DNA of 64,000 bases from JALZVT01 sp039029135 (GCA_039029135.1 JBCCGT010000017.1:1-64000); one strand, 5' to 3'; counted from the stretch's first letter, positions 52,261-60,796 are shown. The notes: generated by a model from the letters alone, not told the origin. Numbers and translations: made by a program.

Positions 52261-53427
52261 TTAGTCGAGCGCCTGCTCGAGATCCGCGATCAGATCCTCT
52301 ACCGCTTCTATGCCCACCGATATCCGCAGCAGGTTCTGGGGTATTGGGCTGCGCGGGCCCTCGATGGTCGGGCGGTGCTCGATGAGACTCTCCACGCCGC
52401 CGATCGACGTGGCGCGCACGAACAGCTTGCAACGACCAATGGTTGCTAGCGCGGCATCGGCCCCGCCCTTGACGAGGAGCGACAGCATGCCACCGAACCC
52501 GCCGTGCATCTGTCGCAGGGCGATCTCGTGACCCGGGTGGCTAGGCAGGCCGGGATAGAGCACGCGTTCGACTCGAGGGTGGGATTCGAAGTGCCGCGCA
52601 ATCTGCAGCGCATTGGCGCTTGCCGCACGCACGCGCAGAAACAGCGTGCGCATGCCGCGCTGCAGCAGCCAGGCCTCGAACGATCCCAGGATCGCTCCAT
52701 TTTCTGCGCGGGCGCGTTTCACTAGTCGCCAGAACGGGGTCTTTTCGCGGGTGATGAGCGCACCCGCCAGCACGTCGCTGTGGCCGTTGAGGTACTTGGT
52801 CGCCGAATGCATGACGATGTCCGCACCGAGGTCTAGCGGTCGCGTCAGCACCGGCGTTGCCGCGGTGGCGTCGCACACAACGATGGCGCCCTTGCCGTGA
52901 GCGACGCGGGCACAGGCCTCGATGTCGATCAGATTCCACACGGGGTTCGCCGGGGATTCGAGCCAGACCACGCGGCGCGCGCCTGTGGTCGGGTTAGCGA
53001 GGGCATCGGCGAGTGCCTGTGGGGCCGCGCCTGGATCGCTACCATCGAACTTTACGAGTCCGATACCCCATTTGGCGCTGAAGTCTTCCATCCAGTTGCG
53101 CAGCGACCAGTACATGACCTCCGGGACCACAATTTGGTCGCCGGGAGCCAGTGCCTGCACGATCGCCATTCCAGCCGCCATGCCGGAGGAGAACAGCAGC
53201 GTGTCGCTGCCGTGTTCGAGTTCCGTTAGCACGGTTTCCGCCAGTCTAAACGTCGGGTTCTCGTCCCGAATGTACGCATGGTGCCTGTTCAGCAGATCGT
53301 ACTGCTCGTCGCGCGCGAAGGTCGTCGATACCTCAATACCCGGCATCACGGCGCCGCTGGTTGGGTTTGGAGGACTGGGATGGACCACGCGAGATTCGGG
53401 GCGCAGTGCGGGCGGGTCGTCGGCCAT
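52261..53427 (-). CDS. PLP-dependent cystathionine gamma-synthase/lyase family enzyme
   Basis: 388 residues of the Cys/Met metabolism PLP family. The PLP-lysine motif is MHSATKYLNGHSDVLAG. GSDTLLFSSGMAAGMAIVQAL, PEVMYWSLRNWMEDF and LESPANPVWNLIDIEAC are typical of the family. The C-terminal LIEHRPTIEG and LLRISVGIE helix is present. It acts on sulphur amino acids, by beta or gamma elimination or replacement; the exact reaction cannot be told. Cytoplasmic. It lies alone, with 71 bp to the H-NOX operon head. Confidence 0.92.
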   Translation of the reverse strand: MADDPPALRPESRVVHPSPPNPTSGAVMPGIEVSTTFARDEQYDLLNRHHAYIRDENPTFRLAETVLTELEHGSDTLLFSSGMAAGMAIVQALAPGDQIVVPEVMYWSLRNWMEDFSAKWGIGLVKFDGSDPGAAPQALADALANPTTGARRVVWLESPANPVWNLIDIEACARVAHGKGAIVVCDATAATPVLTRPLDLGADIVMHSATKYLNGHSDVLAGALITREKTPFWRLVKRARAENGAILGSFEAWLLQRGMRTLFLRVRAASANALQIARHFESHPRVERVLYPGLPSHPGHEIALRQMHGGFGGMLSLLVKGGADAALATIGRCKLFVRATSIGGVESLIEHRPTIEGPRSPIPQNLLRISVGIEAVEDLIADLEQALD

Positions 53428-53490
53428 GGGCTGGCGTTCCTATATCGATCTGAGTGTTTCGCAGGCGTCGCGTTGTCGCGGTGACAGCGC

Positions 53491-53775
53491 CTAGTCGTCC
53501 AGTCTCGCCTGCATGCGCAGCAGTAGGTCTGCGAAGCTATCGCGAAAGTACACGGGCGTTGTCTCTTCGCTCTGCGGGTTCTCGCGATTTTCACCGAATG
53601 CCAGTCCCGCCTCGGTCAGTGCCTTGTATTTCTTGACCTTGTCGGGGTACTTGCTGCTGGGTCGAGATTTTTCTTCCAGCAGTCCGAGCTGCAGCAGCAG
53701 CTTGTTCGCTTTCACGGCCGACAGCTTGGCACCGTGCGCCTTCAGAAGGTTGGTCATCGAGTCGGGATCAGGCAT
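53491..53775 (-). CDS. small hypothetical protein, winged-helix-like
   Basis: 94 residues, product unknown. The first 60 residues look like a helix-turn-helix: MTNLLKAHGAKLSAVKANKLLLQLGLLEEKSR, followed by a KVKKYKALTEAGLAFGENRENP beta-wing-like stretch, similar to antirepressor C-termini. The C-terminal part is acidic and ends with LLLRMQARLDD. No ribosome site stands out. DNA binding is inferred from pattern only. Confidence 0.62.
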   Translation of the reverse strand: MPDPDSMTNLLKAHGAKLSAVKANKLLLQLGLLEEKSRPSSKYPDKVKKYKALTEAGLAFGENRENPQSEETTPVYFRDSFADLLLRMQARLDD

Positions 53776-53826
53776 TACCTCGGTTCCGTGGATTGGTGCA
53801 TGGCTCTACTTCTACAGCTACAGCAG

Positions 53827-55119
53827 CTACAGCGCGTGCAGTTGAACGGGCAGTTCAGCGATACCGCGGATGAAATTGTTCGGGCTGCGCACAACCGGGC
53901 CGGTCACCTCGACCATCTGGTAGCGCTGCATGATCTCTTCCCACAAAACCCGTAGCTGAATTTCCGCCAGGCGATTTCCCATGCAGCGATGCACGCCGAA
54001 GCCGAAGGCGACGTGCTGGCGTGCGTTCTTGCGGTCAATGATGAGCTTGTCCGGGTTGTCGAATTTGCTCTCGTCGCGATTGCCGGACAGGTACCACATG
54101 ACCACCTTGTCGCCCGCACTTATGGTCTTTCCGCCCAGCTCTGCGTCGACGAGCGCCGTTCTGCGCATATGAATCACCGAGGTTTGCCAGCGTACCATCT
54201 CGCTGACCATGTTCGGAATCAGCTCGACGCGGCCGCGCAGTAGGTCGTATTGATCCGGGAACTCGTTGAGCGCCAAAACGCCGCCGCTGATCGTATTGCG
54301 GGTCGTGTCGTTGCCCCCCACGATGAGAAGAAGCAGATTGCCCAGGAACTCGGCGGGGTTGTCCGCCATGTTTTTCGTGGCCTCGCCGTTCGCGAGCATG
54401 CTGACCAGATCGAAACCCGGCTCTGGCTGAGCCTTGCGCCGATTCCATAGTTCAGTGAAGGCCACAACGCATTCGCCGAGTTCGCGTAGTCGGTCCTCGT
54501 TGGAGATCGGCGCGTCCTCGCCCATCAGTTGTTCGTTGGCGGTCGTGATATCCGACCAGCGAATCAGTTTTCGGCGGTCCTGCATTGGAAAGTCGAACAG
54601 CACGGCCAGCATGCGCGCGGTGAGTTCGACGGCGACATGATCGACCCAGTCGAAGGTCGTGCCGACAGGCAGACCGTCGAGGATATCGTTCACGTTGTCG
54701 CGTATCAGCGACTCCATGTTCGCGAGGTTGCGCGGCGCAACGCTGGGCGATACGACGCTGCGCTGCTGCCCGTGGCGGGGCTCGTCCATTGCAATGAAGT
54801 TTTCGAGCTCCAGCGCGTTTTCCTCGCGCTCGACGTCGGCGATCGATATACCCTTGGCCTCGCTCGAGAACACCTCGTGATTGGTGTCCACTGCCATGAT
54901 GTCGGCATGCCGCGTGATGGACCAGAACGGGCCGGAGGCGCTGTCTGGGCAGTAGTGCACCGGATCCTCACGGCGCAGCCGGGCGAAGTAGGGACGCCAG
55001 GTATCGTCGCCGTACAGGCGCGCGTTGCTGACATCGATCTGCTCCAGCGGCAGGCTGTCGACGGCCTCCTGGGTTTCCCGGGTGTAGGTACTGCTCGCGG
55101 CGGTCGCTGTGTCTGTCAT
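53827..55119 (-). CDS. cytochrome P450, CYP153-like
   Basis: 430 residues from the ATG at 55119 with GGAGAGATC upstream. Haem ligand Cys379 in AFGFGVHRCMGNRLAE; the I-helix O2 motif is GGNDTTRNTISGGVLALNE, ExxR in SEMVRWQTSVIHMRRTAL. The N-terminal LYGDDTWRPYFARLRREDPVHYC and the ETN/DTNHEVFSSE stretch follow the CYP153 alkane/fatty-acid omega-hydroxylase pattern, which I recognise by motif, not by search. It needs ferredoxin and a ferredoxin reductase, neither encoded next to it. It would insert oxygen into terminal C-H bonds. Confidence 0.87.
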   Translation of the reverse strand: MTDTATAASSTYTRETQEAVDSLPLEQIDVSNARLYGDDTWRPYFARLRREDPVHYCPDSASGPFWSITRHADIMAVDTNHEVFSSEAKGISIADVEREENALELENFIAMDEPRHGQQRSVVSPSVAPRNLANMESLIRDNVNDILDGLPVGTTFDWVDHVAVELTARMLAVLFDFPMQDRRKLIRWSDITTANEQLMGEDAPISNEDRLRELGECVVAFTELWNRRKAQPEPGFDLVSMLANGEATKNMADNPAEFLGNLLLLIVGGNDTTRNTISGGVLALNEFPDQYDLLRGRVELIPNMVSEMVRWQTSVIHMRRTALVDAELGGKTISAGDKVVMWYLSGNRDESKFDNPDKLIIDRKNARQHVAFGFGVHRCMGNRLAEIQLRVLWEEIMQRYQMVEVTGPVVRSPNNFIRGIAELPVQLHAL

Positions 55120-55234
55120 GATCTCTCCTGATCCCTGAGAACGCTCGTCCCTCAGTGTAGGGGTTTTTCCTGCAGCCGCGAAATCGGTCAACATGGGCGG
55201 AGAGGGGATTGACTAACTGGAGAGTCGCGTAGCG

Positions 55235-56539
55235 ATGCGACGTTTTCTGCTGCCGTCGTTGCTCGGCGTGATTGTGTTCTTTTGCCCGGTGCTGACCGAC
55301 GAACGCCAGACCATTGTGTTTGCGCTTCTGACTGACGGGCTTCGATCGTTGGCAGGACAATGGCTGTTTGAGCTCCTTTTGATGCAGCTCGGCGTGGCCG
55401 CCGTCGGGGCGCTCGCGTGGCGGCTTGGTGTGCGGTGCGCCGGCGGGCTGGCGGTGGCGGCATTCGATACCGGCTGGCCCTGGGTGCTGCTGCGCTGGCT
55501 CGGCTTTGTGCTGGGCCTGCTGGTCTACTGCGACCTGGGTCCTGCGCTGCTGATTGCGCCCGACACTGGAGTCACCGTGTTCAACGACATCGGTTTGAGC
55601 ATGTTTCTCATCTTCGTCGTCGGCATCGCGCTGCTGCCACTCATCACCGACTACGGCCTGCTGGAGTACGTGGGCACGCTCGCGCGCAGACCCTTCGAGT
55701 GGCTGTTCCGGCTGCCGGGTCGCGCCGCAGTCGACACCCTTGCATCCATCGTCTCGGCGTCGTCGATCGGCCTACTGATGACGCTGTCCCAATACGAGCG
55801 CGGCTACTACAGCACCCGAGAGGCGGCGACGATCGCGTGCAATTTTTCCATTGTCTCGATCCCGTTTTGTATCTTGATCGCCGATGTGGCCGGGCTGGAG
55901 ACGCTGTTTTTCGGCTGGTACCTCAGCGTGCTGGCGGCCTGCTTCGTCTGCGCCGCGGTGCTGGCGAGGATCCCACCGTTGGCGCGGCTACCCGAAGACC
56001 GGGTGATTGGTCAATCTCCTGACGACGGGTCGTCGCGGGGCAGCGGGCTTGCGGCGGCTGCCGAGGCGGCCGTTGCGCGTGCGGCAACAGCACCGGGTTT
56101 TCGCGCCTATGTTCAAACGGCGCTGCGCAACTATGTGTTCACCGCGTTTGCCGTGATCGGCCCGTCCATGGTGCTTGCGACCCTGGCGGCGGTGCTGATG
56201 TTTCATACCGCTGTGTTCGATTGGCTGGCGTGGCCTGTGAGCGCGCTTCTCGATGCCTTCGGCGTCGCGTCCTCGACCGCGATCGCGCCGGGGTTTGTCG
56301 TGGGGTTCTTTGATCAGTTCATGCCCGCGCTGGTGGCGGCGCGCCTGGACGATCCGTTCTGGCATTTCGTGCTCGGTGGACTGGCGGTGGCGCAGCTCGT
56401 GTTTCTGTCCGAATTCGTACTGATCGTGCTGCGCTCGACGCTGCCCGTGGGTCTGGGTGTGCTGGGCGCCGTGTTCGTGCTGCGGACGCTGATTGCAACG
56501 CCGGTGTTGATGATTGGGGGGTATTGGGTGGTGGGGTAG
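55235..56539 (+). CDS. nucleoside-recognition (Gate) domain membrane protein, YjiH-like
   Basis: 434 residues with about ten membrane helices and two Gate-like segments: FEWLFRLPGRAAVDTLASIVSASSIGLLMT and SALLDAFGVASSTAIAPGFVVGFFDQFMPAL. RGYYSTREAATIACNFSIVSIPFCI separates them. This is the arrangement of YjiH and spore-maturation-type permeases. Substrate unknown, probably a nucleoside or small metabolite. The gene is divergent from the P450 (115 bp between starts). Confidence 0.83.
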   Translation: MRRFLLPSLLGVIVFFCPVLTDERQTIVFALLTDGLRSLAGQWLFELLLMQLGVAAVGALAWRLGVRCAGGLAVAAFDTGWPWVLLRWLGFVLGLLVYCDLGPALLIAPDTGVTVFNDIGLSMFLIFVVGIALLPLITDYGLLEYVGTLARRPFEWLFRLPGRAAVDTLASIVSASSIGLLMTLSQYERGYYSTREAATIACNFSIVSIPFCILIADVAGLETLFFGWYLSVLAACFVCAAVLARIPPLARLPEDRVIGQSPDDGSSRGSGLAAAAEAAVARAATAPGFRAYVQTALRNYVFTAFAVIGPSMVLATLAAVLMFHTAVFDWLAWPVSALLDAFGVASSTAIAPGFVVGFFDQFMPALVAARLDDPFWHFVLGGLAVAQLVFLSEFVLIVLRSTLPVGLGVLGAVFVLRTLIATPVLMIGGYWVVG

Positions 56540-56548
56540 TACGAAGCA

Positions 56549-56580
56549 CCCCTCTCACAGCTTTGGCTTTGCCAAAGCTG
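56549..56580. repeat. hairpin element related to the one inside the transposase pseudogene
   Basis: CCCTCTCACAGCTT is shared with 61639-61652. Here CAGCTTTGGC and GCCAAAGCTG form a perfect 10 bp stem with a TTT loop. It sits between two convergent genes, over the last codons of the downstream one (stop at 56555-56557), and may serve as a terminator as well. Confidence 0.6.
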
Positions 56581-57034
56581 CCTGTTCCAAGATGAGTTGA
56601 TCAGCATTCGGGTTCTGTTCGCGGATGTAATCCAGCATGAAAAGGTTCATGCGGACAGCATCGGCACGCAGAGCGTGCTTGAACGCGGCTTGCAACACCG
56701 CATCCTGTTGCTCCTGCGAGGAGCTGGCCCCCTCCTGCTGCAGTGCCGTCGTGGCCGCTGCGAGCACCAACGACTGCCTACATGTCGCCATGGGCGCCGC
56801 GGCCCCGTCTACGTCGTCGAGGTGCCCCAACTCATCGGCCAGGGAGTCGGGCGTATGCCATGGGTCGGTTGGTGCATCCTGCCGGATCGCTTGTAGGTAG
56901 CGTTGCTGTCGCTCTGTGAGGTGGTCTGAGTGGCTGCGGCCGTTCTCACGCCCCGGGGATGCGGGTTCTGTTTCCGATTTAGCCTCTTCGGGAATCGAAT
57001 CGACTAGCGCGGCGGGGCTACTGTGATCGTGCAT
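56555..57034 (-). CDS. hypothetical protein
   Basis: 159 residues, product unknown, no signal peptide or membrane helix. It starts with a 35-residue Ser/Glu/Pro-rich region, then a helical part with LTERQQRYLQAIRQDAPTDPW, ALQQEGASSSQEQQDAVLQAAFKHALRADAVRMN and a C-terminal AALAKPKL encoded by the hairpin repeat at 56549-56580, so its last residues may have been acquired with the repeat. GAGGAGA lies just upstream of the ATG. It is adjacent to the accessory zone. Confidence 0.6.
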   Translation of the reverse strand: MHDHSSPAALVDSIPEEAKSETEPASPGRENGRSHSDHLTERQQRYLQAIRQDAPTDPWHTPDSLADELGHLDDVDGAAAPMATCRQSLVLAAATTALQQEGASSSQEQQDAVLQAAFKHALRADAVRMNLFMLDYIREQNPNADQLILEQAALAKPKL

Positions 57035-57155
57035 GACTTGGTCTCCTCTGTGGTGGATAGGGAGGCAAGAACAGTAGGCACTGTAGTAGGCAATTGTGGA
57101 TCGCTATCCACCCATACCTTTAGAGATCAACGGGTTGGGCGCGTTATTGATTGGA

Positions 57156-57169
57156 CGCCGCCTCCACCA
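57156..57169. other. possible attachment-site remnant (tmRNA 3'-end-like sequence)
   Basis: CGCCGCCTCCACCA equals the usual 3' end of a gammaproteobacterial tmRNA (ssrA), but no T-arm precedes it, so no tmRNA gene is present. It is followed 10 bp later by a strong terminator, as ssrA often is. Inserted elements leave such a copy at their edge. The interpretation is uncertain. Confidence 0.3.
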
Positions 57170-57179
57170 ATACCCTACG

Positions 57180-57206
57180 AAAGAGCCGCCTCACGGGCGG
57201 CTCTTT
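57180..57206. terminator. strong hairpin terminator
   Basis: AAAGAGCCGCC and GGCGGCTCTTT form a perfect 11 bp stem around TCACG, with flanking A/T. It works in either direction. Confidence 0.8.
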
Positions 57207-57297
57207 GCGTTCTGGCCTACGACGGCCTCAAAGGCATCCAAAACACCCTCGCCCTACAGCTCCTCCGCCTTAGCTGCCGCCCCCGGACCCCTTCACC

Positions 57298-57630
57298 CTA
57301 GGCTTCTCCGCAGACAACTCTGAACAGGCGCGTCGGGCGCTGCGCCCAGATCCGTGGCGCGGTGGCCGGGGAGGTTGAGTCGGAGAGAGGGTCAGGGCAC
57401 TGCCGCGACCCGGTCGACTGCGGCGTGGTTGAGTCCTTGGGATTTCGTCTTCGCGGAGGGTATCCACGCGTTGGCATGTAATCGCTCTTGACCTTGCTGG
57501 GCGTATGCATCGGCTCGCGGTCGGGGAGTCCCACGGACGCGGTGAGCAACGTGAAGACGCCCGAAATCCTGCGGCTGCCGCTCGGAAGCTCGTGGACGTA
57601 AACGCCGGAGGCGGTGTAGGTCGTCGGCAT
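57298..57630 (-). pseudogene. truncated second contractile-tail sheath gene
   Basis: The first 40 residues of this 110-codon frame, GVYVHELPSGSRRISGVFTL and on to TASVG, are plainly a sheath N-terminus, parallel to GVYVEELASGVRTIPLVATS of the intact gene upstream. After about residue 44 the frame loses the match and becomes unrelated low-complexity sequence, so the gene is cut. It starts 4 bp after the intact sheath stop with GAGG in place. eCIS clusters carry two or three tandem sheath genes, and this looks like the second of them lost after a breakpoint near 57500. Confidence 0.7.
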
Positions 57631-57634
57631 CGCC

Positions 57635-59176
57635 TCAGGACGCGACCTGTCCGGCGACCTGCTCGTAGGAGAGGATCACGAATTCCGCAGCCTTGAGCGG
57701 AGCGAAGCCCACGATCACGTTGACGGTGCCATTGTATATGTCGGTCTGGGTCGTCGTCGTCTCATCGCAGCGCACGAGATATGCCTCGCTCGGCTTGTTG
57801 CCCTGAAACACTCCCTGGCGGAAAAGCTGATGCATGAACGAGTCGACGGCGAGGCGAATCTGTCCCCAGAGCCGCTCGCCGTTCGGTTCGAAGACCGCCC
57901 ATTGCAGCCCGCGGGAGATCGCCTCCTCGATGATGAGCCCCGTGCGCCTGACGGGAAGGTACTTCCAATCCGAGGCCATCGCATCAGCGCCGACACTGGT
58001 CCGCGCGCCCCAAACCACGGGGCCGCTCGCGGGCTGGACCCGCAGTGCGTTGACGCCCTGCCGGTTGATGAGCCCGACGCTGGCCGCAGTCAAGCTCTGC
58101 TCGAGGCCGGTCACCCCGCGTAGAACGGCCTCGTTTCCTGCGGGGGGCTTCCAGGCGCCGTGGGTAGCGTCGGTTCGGGAGATAACACCGGCCACGGCAC
58201 CGGTCGGTGCGAACGGCCTCGGGACGTTCGATTGGAGCGGATCCGGCGCAACGATCCGCGGGAAGTAGAACGCCGTGTTGCGATCGCGCAGGCTCGTCAG
58301 GCCCGTGAGGTCGGCCGCATTCTGCGCGCTGGTCCACGAGGACGGGGGGTCGATCAGGAGCATCGCAAGATGCTCGCGACACCACTCGGAGGCTTTCGTC
58401 CAAACGGGGGCCCCAATATCACTGGTCCGATTCAGCGGAGGGATGCAGACGAGATTGACGATGTCGGCGCGCTTGAGGCGATCGATCGCAGCGTCCCAGT
58501 CGCCTTTGACCATCCCCGCTACGGTTCCGTCGTTTCCGTTGGTCATCGCAGCAATGGCCGATGTCCCAGTCGGCCGTGCCGCGGGGACCGTCGTCACGCG
58601 CGCAAGCGCGGACTGCTGGGCGAGAATCGTGGTGACGCTGCGGCTCGCGGTCGCCTCGATCGAGACGTTGGGGAAGCTCTCCCGCGTCACGATCGAGCGC
58701 ATGTAGTTGCCGGTAGAGGCCAGAACTTCGGGGTCTATCTCGTCGATCGCGAGGTGGAAGTGGTTGGTGTCGGTGGTCGCGGTAGGGGTCCCTGCGGTGC
58801 CGTGATCGACGCTCACGCGGATCCGATTTCCCCACTCGCCAGCACTGGAGGCGGCAAGCACGAGGTCGCCCGCCGTCGACGTCAGGGTCACGGAAGCGGC
58901 CTGGGCCTCCGAATCCGTAACCCGAGACACGAGTGCGGTCGAGCCTCCGTTCAGGAAGAACTGGTAGACAGAGTAACCGAGCTCGCTGTCAACCCAGAGA
59001 CCTCCGCACTGGCGTTCGAAGTCGCTCCAACTGCTGAGGCGAATGGGCGCGCTCTCTTCGCCGCGTAGCGTGCGACCGACGAAGGCTGTCACCGAAGTGG
59101 CGACAAGGGGAATCGTGCGAACTCCGCTGGCAAGTTCTTCGACGTAAACCCCAGGCCAGGACGGCGTGGTCGGCAC
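57635..59176 (-). CDS. contractile tail sheath protein, eCIS/phage type
   Basis: 513 residues. N-terminal linker GVYVEELASGVRTIPLVATSVTAFVG and SWSDFERQCGGLWVDSELGYSVYQFFLNGGSTALVSRV, central variable domain (about 100-330), and a well-conserved C-terminal domain with VWGARTSVGADAMASDWKYLPVRRT, EEAISRGLQWAVFEPNGERLWGQIRL, FMHQLFRQGVFQGNKPSEAYLVRCD and FAPLKAAEFVILSYEQVAGQ. The pattern matches sheaths of extracellular contractile injection systems (Afp/PVC) as well as phage. The protein forms the contracting outer tube. No tube, baseplate, spike or ATPase gene lies within the window. Confidence 0.92.
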   Translation of the reverse strand: MPTTPSWPGVYVEELASGVRTIPLVATSVTAFVGRTLRGEESAPIRLSSWSDFERQCGGLWVDSELGYSVYQFFLNGGSTALVSRVTDSEAQAASVTLTSTAGDLVLAASSAGEWGNRIRVSVDHGTAGTPTATTDTNHFHLAIDEIDPEVLASTGNYMRSIVTRESFPNVSIEATASRSVTTILAQQSALARVTTVPAARPTGTSAIAAMTNGNDGTVAGMVKGDWDAAIDRLKRADIVNLVCIPPLNRTSDIGAPVWTKASEWCREHLAMLLIDPPSSWTSAQNAADLTGLTSLRDRNTAFYFPRIVAPDPLQSNVPRPFAPTGAVAGVISRTDATHGAWKPPAGNEAVLRGVTGLEQSLTAASVGLINRQGVNALRVQPASGPVVWGARTSVGADAMASDWKYLPVRRTGLIIEEAISRGLQWAVFEPNGERLWGQIRLAVDSFMHQLFRQGVFQGNKPSEAYLVRCDETTTTQTDIYNGTVNVIVGFAPLKAAEFVILSYEQVAGQVAS

Positions 59177-59574
59177 GGCAGGTGAATTCTCCGTTCGAGT
59201 AGGAGGATGTCGGCGAGTGGCGACTCACCGCTGCAACCGAGTATGGCATAGACTCTGCGCAAGCCCGTTGCAATTCTGTCTAGGCCGAACACCGAACAAG
59301 AAGTTGCAAGTCGCGTAATCGAACGGTCGGGCGGCATGCGTCCCGGACTCGGAGCAGCACTGGATTGCATGCCGAATTCACTCCCCACTCCAAGTGCACG
59401 CACACCTCGTCGCGCGCGCCACGTCTCAATTCACAGCTGCGCTTGCGCATCGCAATTCCGACGGAATGCACGGTTCCCGTACAGTTGGCCGAAGCTTGCC
59501 GGAATTTCGGACCGAATCTTTCTGCTGATGAGCAGGGCGTTCGGCAGGCGGAGGTGTCGCCGCGAGTACCAACC
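59177..59574. other. intergenic region upstream of the sheath gene
   Basis: 398 bp, lower in GC than the surrounding chromosome. Only shadow frames of 60-80 codons with no start signals. It should contain the sheath promoter. No gene seen. Confidence 0.4.
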
Positions 59575-60120
59575 TTAGAAGCGCCTGAAACTCTTGTTGT
59601 ATAGCCGCGTCCATGGTCGCTGTGCGCCTTTCTCGCCCCGGTAGTAGAAGCGAATCTTATTGTCAGCGATCGCAAGATCCGCCCTGATGTCGATGTAGCC
59701 CAAACTGGTCTTGATCCCATCGAACTCAGCTCGCGGAACTTTCTCATCACGCGGTTTTGAGACGTCAAGAATCCAGTGGTCCGCACCGGTGTCGCCGAAC
59801 GATTCCTTAAAAGTGTTGCGAACCTGCTGGACCGATTTCCACGGCGCTGTCGTCGTGTTGAAGAAGTGCGAGAAGGGACCGATCACATGCCAAGACGAGA
59901 CCCAATTACCACCCAGCTCGCGCATCTCGCGAAAAGTGGCCTCAATTTCTGCGGCTGTTGATCCCGGACTTACATGAGTGCAGATCATGAAGCTGTGCCG
60001 ACGTCCCGCTATAGCGAAACACTGCCGGATGCCGGGATAAGTGCAGTCTTCCAGAGCTTTTCCGACCTGGAACTCCAAGAGTGTTTGCTGACCAGTTGCG
60101 GGCCGAACAGAAATTCGCAT
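59575..60120 (-). CDS. unknown protein with a possible Cys-His dyad
   Basis: 181 residues, no signal peptide, product unknown. Features: IRQCFAIAG with Cys34, then MICTHVSPGSTAAEIEATFREM with His49, a spacing of 15 residues, and GGNWVSSWHVIGPFSHF. CNF-type and CheD-type deamidases pair a Cys and His over similar distances, so a papain-like deamidase fold is possible but unproven. The C-terminal part has YIDIRADLAIADNKIRFYYRG. Lower GC than the chromosome and the position upstream of the sheath gene suggest it entered with the mobile segment. Confidence 0.65.
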   Translation of the reverse strand: MRISVRPATGQQTLLEFQVGKALEDCTYPGIRQCFAIAGRRHSFMICTHVSPGSTAAEIEATFREMRELGGNWVSSWHVIGPFSHFFNTTTAPWKSVQQVRNTFKESFGDTGADHWILDVSKPRDEKVPRAEFDGIKTSLGYIDIRADLAIADNKIRFYYRGEKGAQRPWTRLYNKSFRRF

Positions 60121-60196
60121 TGGCGCCCCGAAAGTTCGATTGGTTTGATTAGAATGCCAGGCGTCTGCACGCGATACGCTCTACTGCGATGGCACC

Positions 60197-60796
60197 TTAT
60201 TGCTGCACATGGAGCCAGATCCCAACGTTTGCATGCACGCCTGCCCCTACTCCACCCGCCTGACCGGATATGCCGAGAAATTTGTCATGGCCCGCGATCG
60301 GTTGTGAGTCAAACCAGGTAACGGTTGTCGAGAACGCAGTAATAAATCCGGTGGAATAACCCATGGCGATCGACGCAGAGCCGGCGGTCAGTCGACCACC
60401 AGAGAGGTGTAGATCAAGAGCCGAGAAGGGGCCAGATTCAAGGTTGGCAAAACCTGTTATGTCTTCCTGCCAGCCGACCTCAGGGATTGGCCGCGGTTTC
60501 ATCCCTAGCATGCCGCGACCTGCCTCCACGAAGGCGAATCCGACTAACTGAGCAGTGTCAGCCAGGAACTGGTGCGGCATAGGAAAACCGGTACTCCCTA
60601 CGCCAACCGATGCGCCAACACCCAATCCGCCGCCTAAGAACAAGAATTGAAAGGCGGTCCGCTCGCCGACCGGACGGAACTCGAATAACTGCGCTATCCC
60701 GCCAACCGTGACGTGTGTCGCCAGTCCTGCAAGAGAACGCACCTGCCAGCGGTCGTACCTCGTAGCGCTAAGGTTTTTCTGAAGCTGATATGCCAT
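60197..60796 (-). CDS. unknown Gly-rich protein beside the sheath locus
   Basis: 199 residues, no signal peptide, product unknown. MAYQLQKNLSATRYDRWQVRSLAG and FLFLGGGLGVGASVGVGSTGFP open the protein, then SALDLHLSGGRLTAGSASIAMGYSTGFITAF and a Gly-rich GISGQAGGVGAGVHANVGIWLHVQQ tail. The alternating Gly and hydrophobic pattern could give a beta structure or a pore-like assembly. It precedes the 181-residue gene by 76 bp on the same strand. A role as cargo of a contractile injection system is inference from the neighbours. Confidence 0.62.
   Translation of the reverse strand: MAYQLQKNLSATRYDRWQVRSLAGLATHVTVGGIAQLFEFRPVGERTAFQFLFLGGGLGVGASVGVGSTGFPMPHQFLADTAQLVGFAFVEAGRGMLGMKPRPIPEVGWQEDITGFANLESGPFSALDLHLSGGRLTAGSASIAMGYSTGFITAFSTTVTWFDSQPIAGHDKFLGISGQAGGVGAGVHANVGIWLHVQQ

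Noticed and set aside
53812..53833. Repeated CTACAG units near the P450 stop
   Set aside because: Very short simple repeat, not a CRISPR or IS feature.
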